Notes: generated by a model from the letters alone, not told the origin. A stretch of 35,436 nt of DNA from Myxococcota bacterium (GCA_963169055.1 CAUJFU010000237.1:1-35436); one strand, 5' to 3'; positions 9,053 through 17,913 are shown, counted from the stretch's first letter. A program made the numbers and translations.

Positions 9053-10042
9053 TTAGAAGAACGCTTGCAAAGAAAAAGCGAGATGGCGGTTGTTGGATTC
9101 GTAATTGAGCGCAAGCTGCTGACGAAACGCGATCTGTGCGCCGAATTGGGCGTATTGCACCCCGACACCCACCGACAAAAAGTGTCGAATGCGTTTTTCC
9201 GTCTCGTTGAGACCGACAAAGTCGCGCACTTGATCGAGTTGGTATCCGAGACGGATCGAAACAACGTTGAGGATGGTGTATTCGGCCCCAGCGCGCAGTT
9301 CGTGTCCCACTTCTCCTCCGCCCTTGGATTGAAAATCGATCACCCAATCCACCGCAAGCTGAAACGGCATCTTGTGGCCGATCGCGATCCCGATGGCCAT
9401 CGATATCGGCGTTTCTCCTGTTTCGTTGTAGATCAAATTGTAGCCCACCACCGACATCGAAAGCCAACTGGTGGTCTGCCACGTCACCCCCACATCCAAC
9501 GTCAGCGTGTTGATCGGTGCAAAAAAAGGTCGGTTGAGGTAGAGATATTTGAGGGTGGCTCCAAACACCAACGTCTCTTGCCAAGCTGCCGCAACCCCAA
9601 GACGAGCAATGTGCCCGTCGATCGTTCGGAGCTTTCCGTCATCCTGACGCGGTGACATATAGTACGAGTATGAAGCTCCCCCCGCGACCATCGGGTTACT
9701 TTTGCTGTCGATGATCCCGATGTTAAACACACGATTGTCTGCGGCAGGATGAAAGAAAAACGTACCTTCCAACACATACGATTTGCGCCGACGCCAAGCC
9801 CCCGCAGGGTTGATAAACAAAGCTTCCGTACCATCCGCCAAGGCAACACCCGCGTTTCCCATCCCCATCGGGCGCGTGCCAAAGTAATCAGGAGCAGGCG
9901 TCAACGGCATCGAACCTGTCAGTTCGACCCCCGAAGCCCCCACCTGCACGCCGCCCCCCAACCACCACCAAAGCCCAATACAACACGCGGCAAGACGATG
10001 CCACCCCACCAAGCCACACAGAGACGATGCCGGCCATTTCAA
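9053..10042 (-). CDS. Outer-membrane beta-barrel protein (PorV/FadL-like)
   Basis: About 329 residues. I prefer TTG 10042 because GAGGAG is eight bases upstream; a GTG at 10051, overlapping the stop of def as GTGA, adds three residues and is the alternative. The N-terminus (basic stretch, hydrophobic run ending ...GGGVQVGA) is a signal peptide. The mature start contains PMGMGNAGVALADGTEALFINPAG, the conserved entry motif of the PorV/PorQ and FadL-like barrel families. The rest is alternating hydrophobic/aromatic strands, and the protein ends in ...LQAFF, the C-terminal Phe recognised by the BAM machinery. Function is probably a transport pore or structural barrel; no substrate is evident. The coding link to def implies translational coupling, not shared function. 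Confidence 0.85.
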   Translation of the reverse strand: MKWPASSLCGLVGWHRLAACCIGLWWWLGGGVQVGASGVELTGSMPLTPAPDYFGTRPMGMGNAGVALADGTEALFINPAGAWRRRKSYVLEGTFFFHPAADNRVFNIGIIDSKSNPMVAGGASYSYYMSPRQDDGKLRTIDGHIARLGVAAAWQETLVFGATLKYLYLNRPFFAPINTLTLDVGVTWQTTSWLSMSVVGYNLIYNETGETPISMAIGIAIGHKMPFQLAVDWVIDFQSKGGGEVGHELRAGAEYTILNVVSIRLGYQLDQVRDFVGLNETEKRIRHFLSVGVGVQYAQFGAQIAFRQQLALNYESNNRHLAFSLQAFF

Positions 10043-10047
10043 CGTAA

Positions 10048-10584
10048 TCACTCCTCACCCAAACGACGGTGTAGATCCGTTCCGCCATAGCGTTTTTTCA
10101 TTTTCCGTTTGGCGAGACCCTGACGCAAACGACTCAGCTTGTCAATAAAGAGCACACCGTTGAGGTGATCGACTTCGTGCTGAACAACGATCGCCAAAAA
10201 ACCATCCGTTTCGATCCGAATCGGCGCGCCATACCGATCCTGCGCTTCAAAGCGGATGGCTTCGTAACGCTCGATGGGTTCGTAGATATCTGGAAAAGAC
10301 AAACAACCTTCTTCGCCCACAACACGCCCCCCCAGAAATGCTGTAATCGTGGGATTAACGAGTTCCAAAAGCTCCGATCCACGGTCATCTCGGCTTGGAT
10401 CTATGACGATTACGCGCTGCGTCGAAGCGACCTGATTGGCTGCTAATCCCGCTCCGTTCGCGGCGTACATCGTCTCTGCCATATCGTCCAACAGTTGATG
10501 GAGATCTTGATCAAATTGCCTCACTTCTTGACAGCGCTCCCGCAAGATCGCGTGCGGGTACAACATAATGTCCAAAACAGCCAT
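10048..10584 (-). CDS. def: Peptide deformylase
   Basis: 178 residues from ATG 10584, with AGGA seven bases upstream. It removes the formyl group from the initiator Met of nascent proteins, using a bound metal ion. All three family motifs are intact: GAGLAANQ (44-51), EGCLS with the metal ligand Cys94, and QHEVDHLNG with ligands His136 and His140 and catalytic Glu137. Length and the YP-x-x-x-L-R start are normal for the enzyme. It is preceded by a 125-bp leader with two clear hairpins and followed by the barrel-protein gene in overlap. Confidence 0.97.
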   Translation of the reverse strand: MAVLDIMLYPHAILRERCQEVRQFDQDLHQLLDDMAETMYAANGAGLAANQVASTQRVIVIDPSRDDRGSELLELVNPTITAFLGGRVVGEEGCLSFPDIYEPIERYEAIRFEAQDRYGAPIRIETDGFLAIVVQHEVDHLNGVLFIDKLSRLRQGLAKRKMKKRYGGTDLHRRLGEE

Positions 10585-10621
10585 GCTTTTTCCTCATCAA
10601 ACGTGCGTATGTGGGTTTGTT

Positions 10622-10691
10622 GGGTGAAGTTTCACCCCATACAACCGACCATGCGACGCATTTCGAGCCGATGGCCCTCGTGGTGCGTCGC
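10622..10691 (-). promoter_or_regulatory. Two hairpins in the leader of def
   Basis: Within the 125 bp between the DUF4388 gene and def are a perfect GGGTGAA/TTCACCC hairpin (10622-10637, two-base loop) and a larger one with GCGACGCA (10653-10660) pairing TGCGTCGC (10684-10691), containing an inner CGAG/CTCG pair. Neither is followed by a T-run on the minus strand, so they are not ordinary terminators. They could be attenuation, RNA-stability or processing elements. Confidence 0.5.
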
Positions 10692-10709
10692 CTTCCTCCA
10701 AGGCACCGC

Positions 10710-12626
10710 TCAAACAGAGAGTCCGTCACGATAAAGCCCCCGTAGTCCGGGATCGCCCAAGACGTCGTAAGCTTCTTGAAGGACGGTTTGTATCTCGTCA
10801 AGCTGCGCTTGGAGTTTGTCGCGCAACAACATCGGGATCTGTTCAGGCGCGTATTGCGCCCGTATCTGTTGATAGGCACGACGGATATCCAATTCGTTGG
10901 CGTTGGGATCAAGACCCAAGATCTGAAAATAATCGACCGTCATCACCCGTTGGTATTGTTGCTGGATCTCGTATTGGAGCTTTTGCATCTCCTCGGGGGA
11001 GCGGGGAAATTCGTTTGTACGATTTTCTGCTTGGGGTTCGTAATTTGCTCCCAAGCCTTGTTGAAAAGCGCCCATCGAGCGCAAAGTCATGGTCGCTTTA
11101 ATGTTCTGTGTGCGTCGAGCCGACGAGGGTTGGCGAGTGGCTGCGCTCGGATGAGGCGCTCGCGCCCTCGAAGCATCCGCCGATGTCGAACCCTCGTCGA
11201 CTTGAAACAAACTTTCGGGCTTTCGGGCCTGTGGGAGGCCGGGGGCCGCAACCGTAGCAGGGCGCGCAACAGGGATACGAGGCTGGTTGCCGCTCACCCC
11301 GGGAGAAACGCGAGGAACCGTCGCGCTGATGCTAGGAGGGCGACGCGGAAGAATCGATGGGGGGGCAGGGATCGTCGATGCGTTTCCTGAAGATGGGTCG
11401 ATTTTCACATTCAAAAAGCCGTCGCTTCCCGGGGTATCCGCCATCGTCACATGACCAAGCACCATCAGCGCGTAGATCAACGCATGCAGCACCACCCCTT
11501 CGATGCGCAGATCTTGTTGAAGCTGCAACAGGGAATGTTTGCCGTCGACGTGTTGGATGATCTTCTTTTCTAAGATGTTGAGCGGAAGCTGGCCTTCTGC
11601 GAGGCGGTTGGAGAACCATTGTGGGATGCGCTCGACGGAACCAAGCAGCGAGAGCAAGCGGCGGGCACTGTAGCCGCTGCGAATACCTTGGAGCAAAAGC
11701 GGCGGAACCTCTAGCTTGAAGGGAGCGGCGGGGAGATCCTCGGCCCCCGGGATAAAACAAAAAGAACCTTCGACCCACGAGAAGGAACTCATCACCACTT
11801 GCTCGACATAGCGGCGATTGACACGCAAGATGCTGGCGCGATCGATCAATCCAAGCTCGTAAAGTTTTTCTCCGGGACGCGCTTTTTGAAAGATCAACCG
11901 ATGTTCGGCGATCTCGTTCGGCAATTTTTTGAGGATGCCTTCTTTTTGAAGGACACGCTCAAAGTTTTGTAGCGGAACGTTCGATTCTGCGGCCAAGATC
12001 ACCCCTTGATTCATCCAGATACGACGGGTTTCTTGGCCCAAACTCAACAGCATCTTGCCGGAGGCTTTTCGCAACAACAAGATCGAGAACAAACGAGCGA
12101 CATCCAACTGAGCGAGTTGGCCTTTCCATTCGCGGTTGCGTTGGAGACTGCTGCTTCCACGTGTTCCTGTTGTGCCCAAACTTGGCGAAGAACTCGGTGA
12201 GTCCGAAGCAAGGCTTGTGGTGTCATTTTCAGCAGAAGGCGTGTGCAGCGTGGGTTCAGGGGTCGGTGTTTGTTTCAGGTGTTCACGAAGACGTTGAAAG
12301 ATCGCACGAGCGATCTGGTCGGGTGCAAGGCGACCATCAAACACGATATCTTCGGGGCGCAACACATCCAACGAGCCGTCCTGCAAAACCACGCACAAGA
12401 CTTGCGAAAGCTGCCCGCTCGCCACATAACGGCGGTAGAAATCCGCTCCTTCGCCCTCCGTGGCGATCACCAAAGCCACGGGCTTGACGACCCCAAAGAG
12501 CTTAACGGCCTCGCGTGCGCGTGACGTCCGAAACACATTCACGCCCAACTGATTGAGCGATTGCTCCAGCATCCCGACGCGCTGCACATGCCCATCCAAG
12601 ATCAAAATGGTTTGCTGTGTTGGCAT
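10710..12626 (-). CDS. Receiver-like/DUF4388 regulator with C-terminal J-like domain
   Basis: 638 residues from ATG 12626 (GAGG about six bases upstream). Residues 1-~118 have a response-regulator fold pattern (ILILDGH start) but the usual phospho-acceptor strand reads LVIATEG, with no Asp, so it is a pseudo-receiver. A Ser/Thr/Pro linker precedes residues ~165-400, which match the DUF4388 (PATAN-like) pattern (WKGQLAQLDVARLFSILLL...SGKMLLS...RRIWMNQGVILAAESN) and a second helical part. After another Pro-rich linker, residues ~563-638 form a J-like domain (DYFQILGLDPNANELDIRRAYQ...EAYDVLGDP) in which the HPD tripeptide is replaced by YAPE, so Hsp70 stimulation is unlikely. DUF4388 proteins are regulatory or gliding/polarity proteins in Myxococcota and cyanobacteria. 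Confidence 0.83.
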   Translation of the reverse strand: MPTQQTILILDGHVQRVGMLEQSLNQLGVNVFRTSRAREAVKLFGVVKPVALVIATEGEGADFYRRYVASGQLSQVLCVVLQDGSLDVLRPEDIVFDGRLAPDQIARAIFQRLREHLKQTPTPEPTLHTPSAENDTTSLASDSPSSSPSLGTTGTRGSSSLQRNREWKGQLAQLDVARLFSILLLRKASGKMLLSLGQETRRIWMNQGVILAAESNVPLQNFERVLQKEGILKKLPNEIAEHRLIFQKARPGEKLYELGLIDRASILRVNRRYVEQVVMSSFSWVEGSFCFIPGAEDLPAAPFKLEVPPLLLQGIRSGYSARRLLSLLGSVERIPQWFSNRLAEGQLPLNILEKKIIQHVDGKHSLLQLQQDLRIEGVVLHALIYALMVLGHVTMADTPGSDGFLNVKIDPSSGNASTIPAPPSILPRRPPSISATVPRVSPGVSGNQPRIPVARPATVAAPGLPQARKPESLFQVDEGSTSADASRARAPHPSAATRQPSSARRTQNIKATMTLRSMGAFQQGLGANYEPQAENRTNEFPRSPEEMQKLQYEIQQQYQRVMTVDYFQILGLDPNANELDIRRAYQQIRAQYAPEQIPMLLRDKLQAQLDEIQTVLQEAYDVLGDPGLRGLYRDGLSV

Positions 12627-12729
12627 AAAAACCTCGATCGTTGCGCAAAAACCCCACAAAGGGAAAACAGCGGCAGCCCGATCTCCGCAATCAAAAAAGC
12701 TGCCGAACACACCAACGCCCTCGACAGCC

Positions 12730-12810
12730 GAGGACGCGGCCATCATAGAACTTGGACCCACAGCCCTCGGTTGGTACACCGCGAGGGCGCGGCCATCATA
12801 GCACTTGGAC
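12730..12810 (-). repeat. 28-bp direct repeat carrying duplicated TATGAT boxes
   Basis: Two near-identical 28-bp copies at 12730-12757 and 12783-12810 differ at only two positions. Read on the minus strand each carries CTATGATGGCCGCG. The upstream copy contains the stop codon and last codons of priA; the downstream copy lies in the intergenic region before the DUF4388 gene. It looks like a local tandem duplication of a promoter -10 region. Confidence 0.85.
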
Positions 12811-12824
12811 AGGATCGGTATCAA
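12795..12824 (-). promoter_or_regulatory. Promoter of the DUF4388 gene inside the 3' end of priA
   Basis: On the minus strand TTGATA (12824-12819) is followed after 18 bases by TATGAT (12800-12795), with TG one base before the -10 (extended -10). Both hexamers match five of six consensus positions. Transcription would begin near 12788, giving a leader of about 160 bases. A second TATGAT at 12747-12742 comes from the repeat but has no recognisable -35. Confidence 0.55.
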
Positions 12825-15333
12825 TCAAGATCTTGACCTCCGTTCGCGGCAACCCCGCCAAGATCTCCCGCACCAAGGCCCACGTCAACGCATGAAGCAG
12901 TCGGCGCTCTGGGGCCTTGAGCAGCAATTGCCAACGAAAACGATTTTTGATCCGCTCCAACGCAGCGGGAGCAGGCCCAAGCAATTCGACGCGTGGAAAC
13001 TGTCCCGTTTTCAGTTTTTGTCGCAAGGCTTGTCCCACTTCGCAAGCGATCTCTTCGGTCTCTTGGGCAGAAGTCCCCTCAAAGCGCACCCCCACCAAAA
13101 ATCCATACGGTGGATAGCCTGCTTCGCGGCGAAACGGTACTTCGCATCGATAGAAGCCTTGATAATCCTGCTGTAGCGCATAAAAAAGACTGGGATGTTC
13201 GGGATTAAACGTCTGGATCAAGACGCGCCCGGGCGTACTTCCCCGTCCTGCGCGCCCTGCGACTTGCACCAAAAGCTGAAACGTCCGCTCCGCACTACGA
13301 AAATCCGGCATACTCAAACCTTGATCCGCAAGCAACACCCCAACCAACGTGACGCCGGGAAAATCGTGGCCTTTGGCGATCATCTGCGTACCGATCAAGA
13401 TATCGATCTGGCGGTGTCCAAAACGCTCGACCAGATCTTCCAAGGTTCCCTTGCGGCTGGTCGTGTCCCGATCCATCCGATCAATCCGCGCACTCGGCAG
13501 CAGATGCTGCAAAAGCTCTTGCACTTTTTCGGTTCCCCATCCCGTGTTTTCGAGGTGGCGGTGACTACAAGACGGACAACACGTCGGGTAACGCTCGGCA
13601 TATCCGCAATAATGACACAACAAAACGGATTGCGCCCGATGGTGCGTTAAGTTGATCGAACAATGCTTGCAACGAAAGGTCATTCCGCAATTTGGACACA
13701 CGACGGTGGTGTGATAGCCTCGGCGGTTGAGAAAAAGAATGCTCTGATCGCCTTTTGCAAGATTTTCTGTCAACGCCTCCAACAACGTCGGCGAGATCAT
13801 CCCGCCCAGACGTTCGGGGGTTTTGCGCAGATCGATCACTTCGACCGAAGGCATCGGGCGATCCAAGATCCGCTTTGGCATCGAAAGGTAGCCCCATCGG
13901 CCAAGATGCGCATTCGCGTAACTCTCTAGCGCAGGCGTTGCAGAACCCAAGATCACCGTCGCATGGCAAAGCTTGGCGCGCATTAAAGCCAAACTACGGG
14001 CATGATAAGGAAAGCGACCTTCTTGTTTGTACGACGTTTCTTGCTCTTCATCGACGATCACCATCCCCAGATCCCGAAACGGCGCAAAGATCGCCGAGCG
14101 TGCACCGATCACCAACGGTACTTCGCCGCGCTTGATCCGCCACCATTGATCATAGCGCTCTTGTTCGTTGAGTCCGCTATGCAACACCGTAAGCTGATCT
14201 CCCAAGCGCCTGCGAAAATGGCCCACAAACTGCGGAGTCAGCGAGATCTCAGGAACCAAGACGATGGCTTGGCGATCTTGCGCCATTACGCGCTCGATCA
14301 ATTGCAAATAGACCTCGGTCTTTCCGCTCCCTGTGACTCCGTGCAACAAAAAGGGTTGAAAGATCCGCTTTTCGATCCCGGGAACAACAGCCTCGAAGAC
14401 CTTTTGCTGATCTGGAGTGGGAGGAAAAGGTTTGGTGGCTTGTGGAACGGGCGAAAAAAACGGGTCGCTCGATACCTCGATATCCACCAAGTCGATCAGA
14501 CCTTTTTTGAGCATCTGTCGCAAGGCATCACGGATATCCACATCGCCCATCAATGCGCGCAATTGCGCAAGCGTGATCGGCCCATACTCGCGTACCGCCT
14601 CCCAGATCTCGGCTTGGCGTGCAGCGCGCTGCAACAGCAACTCACGCCGCGCCAACGACATCTCCTCGACCACTCGATACATCCGCTGTGTTCGGCCCTT
14701 GACACGGGGAACGGTCACCCCCTCTTGGATCAACAAAAAGCCATCTCGCACCAGCTCGCGCAAATGGTGGGCTTTTCCGCCCTTGATGCGTTCCAATAAT
14801 CCAGCCCGAGGAATGACTTCTCCCGGCAAGATCGCCGCAAGCAGCCGGCCTCTCGGCCCACGCAAGATACCCCCGCTTCGGGCGATCTCCCCTGTCTGCG
14901 AAAGATACACCGATTGCTTGCCTTCAACGTTGATCCCGGCAGGCAGCGCCCCTCGGATCACCTCGCCGATCGGGTAAAACAGATAATCTGCCGCAAACTC
15001 AAACAAGGTCAACGTGGTCTCGTCGAACAAAGGCTCCTCATCCAAGACATCCTCGATCTCGCGTAGTCGCTGCTCGACCCCCTCGGGCGGTTTGGAATAG
15101 CGCAAAAAATAGCCTGTGATCAGGCGTTGCCCCACAGGGGCCAACACGCGCACCCCTGTTTTGACCCGATCCATCAGCGCTTCGGGGATGATGTAGTGAT
15201 AGGTGTCGTAGATCGGCAGATCCAGCGCGATCTCGCCCGTATGTTCGGCTTCCTTGGGCTGCGTTTCGCGCTGTACAGGCTTGGGCGAGATCGGGTCATG
15301 CCCGAGATCTTGGAACAGACTCTCTTGCTTCAC
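12796..15333 (-). CDS. priA: Primosomal replication-restart helicase PriA
   Basis: 845 residues from GTG 15333 (GGGG six bases upstream). An in-frame GTG at 15453 lies inside a non-coding repeat and is not believed. PriA is the 3'-5' DNA helicase that reloads replication at collapsed forks. The N-terminal DNA-binding domain begins with IALDLPIYDTYHYIIPE...GVRVLAPVGQR. Walker A is GVTGSGKTE with Lys338. The Walker B box reads VDEEQETSYKQE, where most PriA have DEEH. Then come LGSATPALES, a zinc region with four C-x-x-C pairs (CPNC, CKHC, CHYC, CPSC), and helicase motifs V-VI (GTQMIAKGHDFPGVTLVGVL, QVAGRAGRG). The protein is somewhat longer than the ~730-residue E. coli enzyme. The last codons overlap a promoter repeat. 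Confidence 0.96.
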   Translation of the reverse strand: MKQESLFQDLGHDPISPKPVQRETQPKEAEHTGEIALDLPIYDTYHYIIPEALMDRVKTGVRVLAPVGQRLITGYFLRYSKPPEGVEQRLREIEDVLDEEPLFDETTLTLFEFAADYLFYPIGEVIRGALPAGINVEGKQSVYLSQTGEIARSGGILRGPRGRLLAAILPGEVIPRAGLLERIKGGKAHHLRELVRDGFLLIQEGVTVPRVKGRTQRMYRVVEEMSLARRELLLQRAARQAEIWEAVREYGPITLAQLRALMGDVDIRDALRQMLKKGLIDLVDIEVSSDPFFSPVPQATKPFPPTPDQQKVFEAVVPGIEKRIFQPFLLHGVTGSGKTEVYLQLIERVMAQDRQAIVLVPEISLTPQFVGHFRRRLGDQLTVLHSGLNEQERYDQWWRIKRGEVPLVIGARSAIFAPFRDLGMVIVDEEQETSYKQEGRFPYHARSLALMRAKLCHATVILGSATPALESYANAHLGRWGYLSMPKRILDRPMPSVEVIDLRKTPERLGGMISPTLLEALTENLAKGDQSILFLNRRGYHTTVVCPNCGMTFRCKHCSINLTHHRAQSVLLCHYCGYAERYPTCCPSCSHRHLENTGWGTEKVQELLQHLLPSARIDRMDRDTTSRKGTLEDLVERFGHRQIDILIGTQMIAKGHDFPGVTLVGVLLADQGLSMPDFRSAERTFQLLVQVAGRAGRGSTPGRVLIQTFNPEHPSLFYALQQDYQGFYRCEVPFRREAGYPPYGFLVGVRFEGTSAQETEEIACEVGQALRQKLKTGQFPRVELLGPAPAALERIKNRFRWQLLLKAPERRLLHALTWALVREILAGLPRTEVKILIDTDPVQVL

Positions 15334-15431
15334 ATCACACCCCACAGCGCAAGAGCTAGATCGCCGACACTCGCCACGATCCACTCCGATCGAAAACCCG
15401 TGTTCGCCCCGCCTCACACGACGGAGCGATT

Positions 15432-15520
15432 GGTTTGAAAAACGTTTGATCACCCCGCCAACATGGGGTCAAGGGGGCGATGTGGCCTTGTGCGGCGTGG
15501 GCAATGTCCCACAAAAGACA
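15432..15520 (-). repeat. Two-hairpin intergenic repeat, copy B
   Basis: Second copy of the repeat at 8940-9027, more diverged. On the minus strand it begins about 52 bases after the stop of the LolA-like gene. It retains a GTGGGA/GCCCAC-type stem, a CAAGG/CCTTG stem, ATGTTGGCG and the GTTTTTCAAACC tail. Base changes in the stems tend to keep pairing. The region 15334-15571 contains nothing else that I can identify apart from the priA leader. Confidence 0.8.
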
Positions 15521-15571
15521 CCCCACAAGTGACTCCTCTCTTTTAGAAAGAGAGCACGGACGAGCGAGTGT

Positions 15572-16351
15572 TTAGGGGATTTGTTGAAAGGATGTTTGGG
15601 GAACAGAACCGACCTTGACACGGTACGCAAGCATCCGCTGAAAAAGGCGGCCTGAACGATAAATCTCGATGCGACCGGGAAAGAGATAACCCCGACCATC
15701 TCGATGGTAATCCAAAAATCGGATATCCAACGCCCCCCCTCCTGTGGTCCGTCCCAAAAAGCGCACAGGATAGGCATATGCCTTGTCGATCCATAGCTGG
15801 TTGGGTTTGCGGTTGTTAAACGGCGCTCCCAAAACCACCACAGGACGGCCACCAAACCACGCAAGGCTCATCCGCAAAGGCTCGTTGTAATCGCTTTCTG
15901 ACTCAAAACGCTTTGAGCCTTGGTAGCGAACGCCCAACGCCCGCAAGATCCCTTCGGCGCTCCCCCACGACGAATCATCCCCACCCATCGCAAAAAAATC
16001 AAATCGAGGGTTGGGTTTGCGTGCTTGATTTTTGGTTTGACCGCCTTGTTCCCAAGACAAGTGTTCTTGGTCTCTCCACACCTCGATGCGATGGGCTTTC
16101 TTGTCTTTATGAAGTTCAAAGCGGATCTTGCCGGGAGTTCTCAACAACAAAACGCCATCTTCTCGTTGGAGGCCCCCATTCTTCGGGGTTTCGATCGTCA
16201 TCCAAACTTGGATTTGGCGCATCGAAGAACGCACCGAGACCATCTTACTCAGATAATACCGAGGCGGAAGAAGGTACGCATCCACGCGCACAAGCCCCCC
16301 CATGATGCACAAAAAAACAACCACGCCGCACCCATTGCGAAGATGGCGCAT
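15572..16351 (-). CDS. Periplasmic LolA-like (lipoprotein-sorting fold) protein
   Basis: 259 residues from ATG 16351, chosen because AAGGAG is seven bases upstream and a signal peptide begins there (MRHLRNGCGVVVFLCIMGG, cleavage near VDA). The mature chain has the features of a LolA/LolB-like half barrel: an early MRQIQVWMTIETPK strand, LRTPGKIRFEL, a LWIDKAYAYPVRF strand and a late strand pair with DYHRDGRGYLFPGRIEIYRSG. Such folds carry lipids or lipoproteins across the periplasm; here no specific ligand can be assigned. It follows the CoA-transferase gene by 28 bases, a gap holding the palindrome AGCCTCGTGAGGCT (16367-16380, no T-run). Assignment is moderate because the family diverges strongly. 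Confidence 0.68.
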   Translation of the reverse strand: MRHLRNGCGVVVFLCIMGGLVRVDAYLLPPRYYLSKMVSVRSSMRQIQVWMTIETPKNGGLQREDGVLLLRTPGKIRFELHKDKKAHRIEVWRDQEHLSWEQGGQTKNQARKPNPRFDFFAMGGDDSSWGSAEGILRALGVRYQGSKRFESESDYNEPLRMSLAWFGGRPVVVLGAPFNNRKPNQLWIDKAYAYPVRFLGRTTGGGALDIRFLDYHRDGRGYLFPGRIEIYRSGRLFQRMLAYRVKVGSVPQTSFQQIP

Positions 16352-16379
16352 CGTTCGACTCCTTACAGCCTCGTGAGGC

Positions 16380-17567
16380 TCAACGAACAAGCAGCAAAGC
16401 CCCCGATCGAACAAGAGCGTTGATCTCTTCAAGCGTCAGGCCCGCCTCAGACAAGATCGACTCTCCATCCTGTCCCAAGGCGGGGGCAGGACAAAGCTCG
16501 ACGGCCTTTTGCTCGTGGAGGCGCACGGGACTACGGGGCAGAACAAAACTCCCTTCCGTCGGATGTTCGTGCTGAAGCAAAGCATCTCGCGCTTGCCAAT
16601 GCGGATCATGCACAAGTTCATCCACAGAAAGGACGGGTTCGACACAGACATCGTGTTCTTCTAAAAATGAAACCCACGCATCTCTCGGCTTTTGTGCAAA
16701 GGTTTCGCGAAGTGTTTCCCGCACACGCGCTCCCGCTTCGCCCTGTTCGAGCGCTTCGTGAGCAAGGTGCGGAAGCCCAAGCAGAGACACGAGTTTGACC
16801 CAAAACTTCGGTTCCAGCGCGCCGACCGCCAAGTGACGGCCATCTTGACACGCATACACGCCATAACACGGCACACCACCGCGCAGAAAATTTTCTGCGG
16901 GTTCTTCGACAAGTCCAGCCGCACGTTGCCCAAGCTCCATCACCAAAAACGACAACAGCGACTCGCTCATCGAGATATCGCAAAAGCTGCCGATTCCTGT
17001 GCGTTCGCGTTGATACAAAGCCGCCAACACCGAAGCCAACCCCACCATGCTCCCACCCGCGATATCGCCGATCTGCACACCCACCATCGGGATCGATCCT
17101 TGCGCGTTGCGCTGAAGATCCAAAACACCCGAACGTGCGAGGTAATTGAGATCATGCCCTGCACGATGGGCCAGCGGTCCATTTTGGCCGTAACCCGTGA
17201 TCGCACAATAGATCAAACGGGGATGGATCTGCCGCAAGCGGTCATAACCAAGCCCCATTCGCTCCATCACACCGGGGCGAAAGCTTTCGACAAGGATATC
17301 TGCTTGCGCAACCAATCGCAAAAAAACCTCGACCGCCTGTGGATGTTTGAGATCCAAGGCCAGAGATCGCTTGTTGCGGTTGAGCGCGGCAAAGATACCG
17401 CTCATCTGTTGGCGGATCGGCGGATACCATCGTGCATAATCGCCACCTTCGGGTGCTTCGATCTTGATGATCTCAGCCCCAAGGTCAGCAAGCCAAAGAG
17501 TACACAACGGTCCGGGAAGAAGGCGCGTCAGATCAAGGACACGAAGTCCTGCGAGTGGGAGAGACAT
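16380..17567 (-). CDS. CaiB/BaiF-type family III CoA transferase, alpha-methylacyl-CoA racemase-like
   Basis: 395 residues from ATG 17567 (MSLPLAGLRVLDLTRLLPGP, the classic N-terminus). A TTG 36 bases upstream overlaps the SCP2 gene and is less likely. Family landmarks are DLGAEIIKIEAPEGGD, NRNKRSLALDLKHP, ADILVESFRPGVMERMGLGYD and the AGHDLNYLA motif. The latter carries the His and Asp expected of racemase members, and GDIAGGS carries the second acidic residue. This points to alpha-methylacyl-CoA racemase, which inverts 2-methyl branched acyl-CoA esters for beta-oxidation, but CoA transferase activity cannot be excluded. It lies 28 bases after an SCP2 sterol/lipid-binding gene, supporting acyl-CoA metabolism. 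Confidence 0.88.
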   Translation of the reverse strand: MSLPLAGLRVLDLTRLLPGPLCTLWLADLGAEIIKIEAPEGGDYARWYPPIRQQMSGIFAALNRNKRSLALDLKHPQAVEVFLRLVAQADILVESFRPGVMERMGLGYDRLRQIHPRLIYCAITGYGQNGPLAHRAGHDLNYLARSGVLDLQRNAQGSIPMVGVQIGDIAGGSMVGLASVLAALYQRERTGIGSFCDISMSESLLSFLVMELGQRAAGLVEEPAENFLRGGVPCYGVYACQDGRHLAVGALEPKFWVKLVSLLGLPHLAHEALEQGEAGARVRETLRETFAQKPRDAWVSFLEEHDVCVEPVLSVDELVHDPHWQARDALLQHEHPTEGSFVLPRSPVRLHEQKAVELCPAPALGQDGESILSEAGLTLEEINALVRSGALLLVR

Positions 17568-17595
17568 GGTCGTTTGCGTGGTTTCGATGGATGGA

Positions 17596-17913
17596 TTAAG
17601 CAAGGATCTTTTGGAGTTTGAGCGCTTGGCCCATATTTCCAGAGACTTTGAGCTTACCGGTCATAAACAACATCTGGGCGTTGGCTTTTTTCGTGGTCAT
17701 CGCCACAAAGTTTTCAGCGGAGACTTGCACTTTGCAGGTTGCGTCTTCTGCCAAACCTTCCATCACTTGGCCTTTGCCGCCTTCGATACGGATCGTCCAT
17801 GATCCGCCCTCTTCACCCAGTTCGAAGGTGTAGATCGCACTAAAGTCACCGAGATCCATGCCTTCGTTGAAACGCGATTGGATGTGATCGAAGGTTGCTT
17901 TCACGTCACTCAT
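17596..17913 (-). CDS. SCP2 sterol-carrier-like lipid-binding protein
   Basis: 105 residues from ATG 17913 with AGGAG nine bases upstream. The pattern matches SCP2: an N-terminal helix (VKATFDHIQSRFNEG), a GSWTIRIEGGKGQV strand pair, CKVQVSAENFVAMTTKKANAQMLFMTGKLKVSGNMGQALKLQKIL at the end, where MTGKLKVSG is the most typical element. SCP2 domains bind fatty acyl-CoA or sterol-like lipids in the cytosol. It heads a transcription unit with the CoA transferase/racemase. Confidence 0.92.
   Translation of the reverse strand: MSDVKATFDHIQSRFNEGMDLGDFSAIYTFELGEEGGSWTIRIEGGKGQVMEGLAEDATCKVQVSAENFVAMTTKKANAQMLFMTGKLKVSGNMGQALKLQKILA

Noticed and set aside
8854..9264. N-terminal extension of the hydrolase up to 9264
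   Set aside because: It reads through the two-hairpin repeat and into the 3' end of the outer-membrane protein gene. The chosen ATG has GGAG six bases upstream.
15334..15453. N-terminal extension of PriA to GTG 15453
   Set aside because: The extended start lies in repeat copy B and the extra residues do not match the PriA N-terminal domain.
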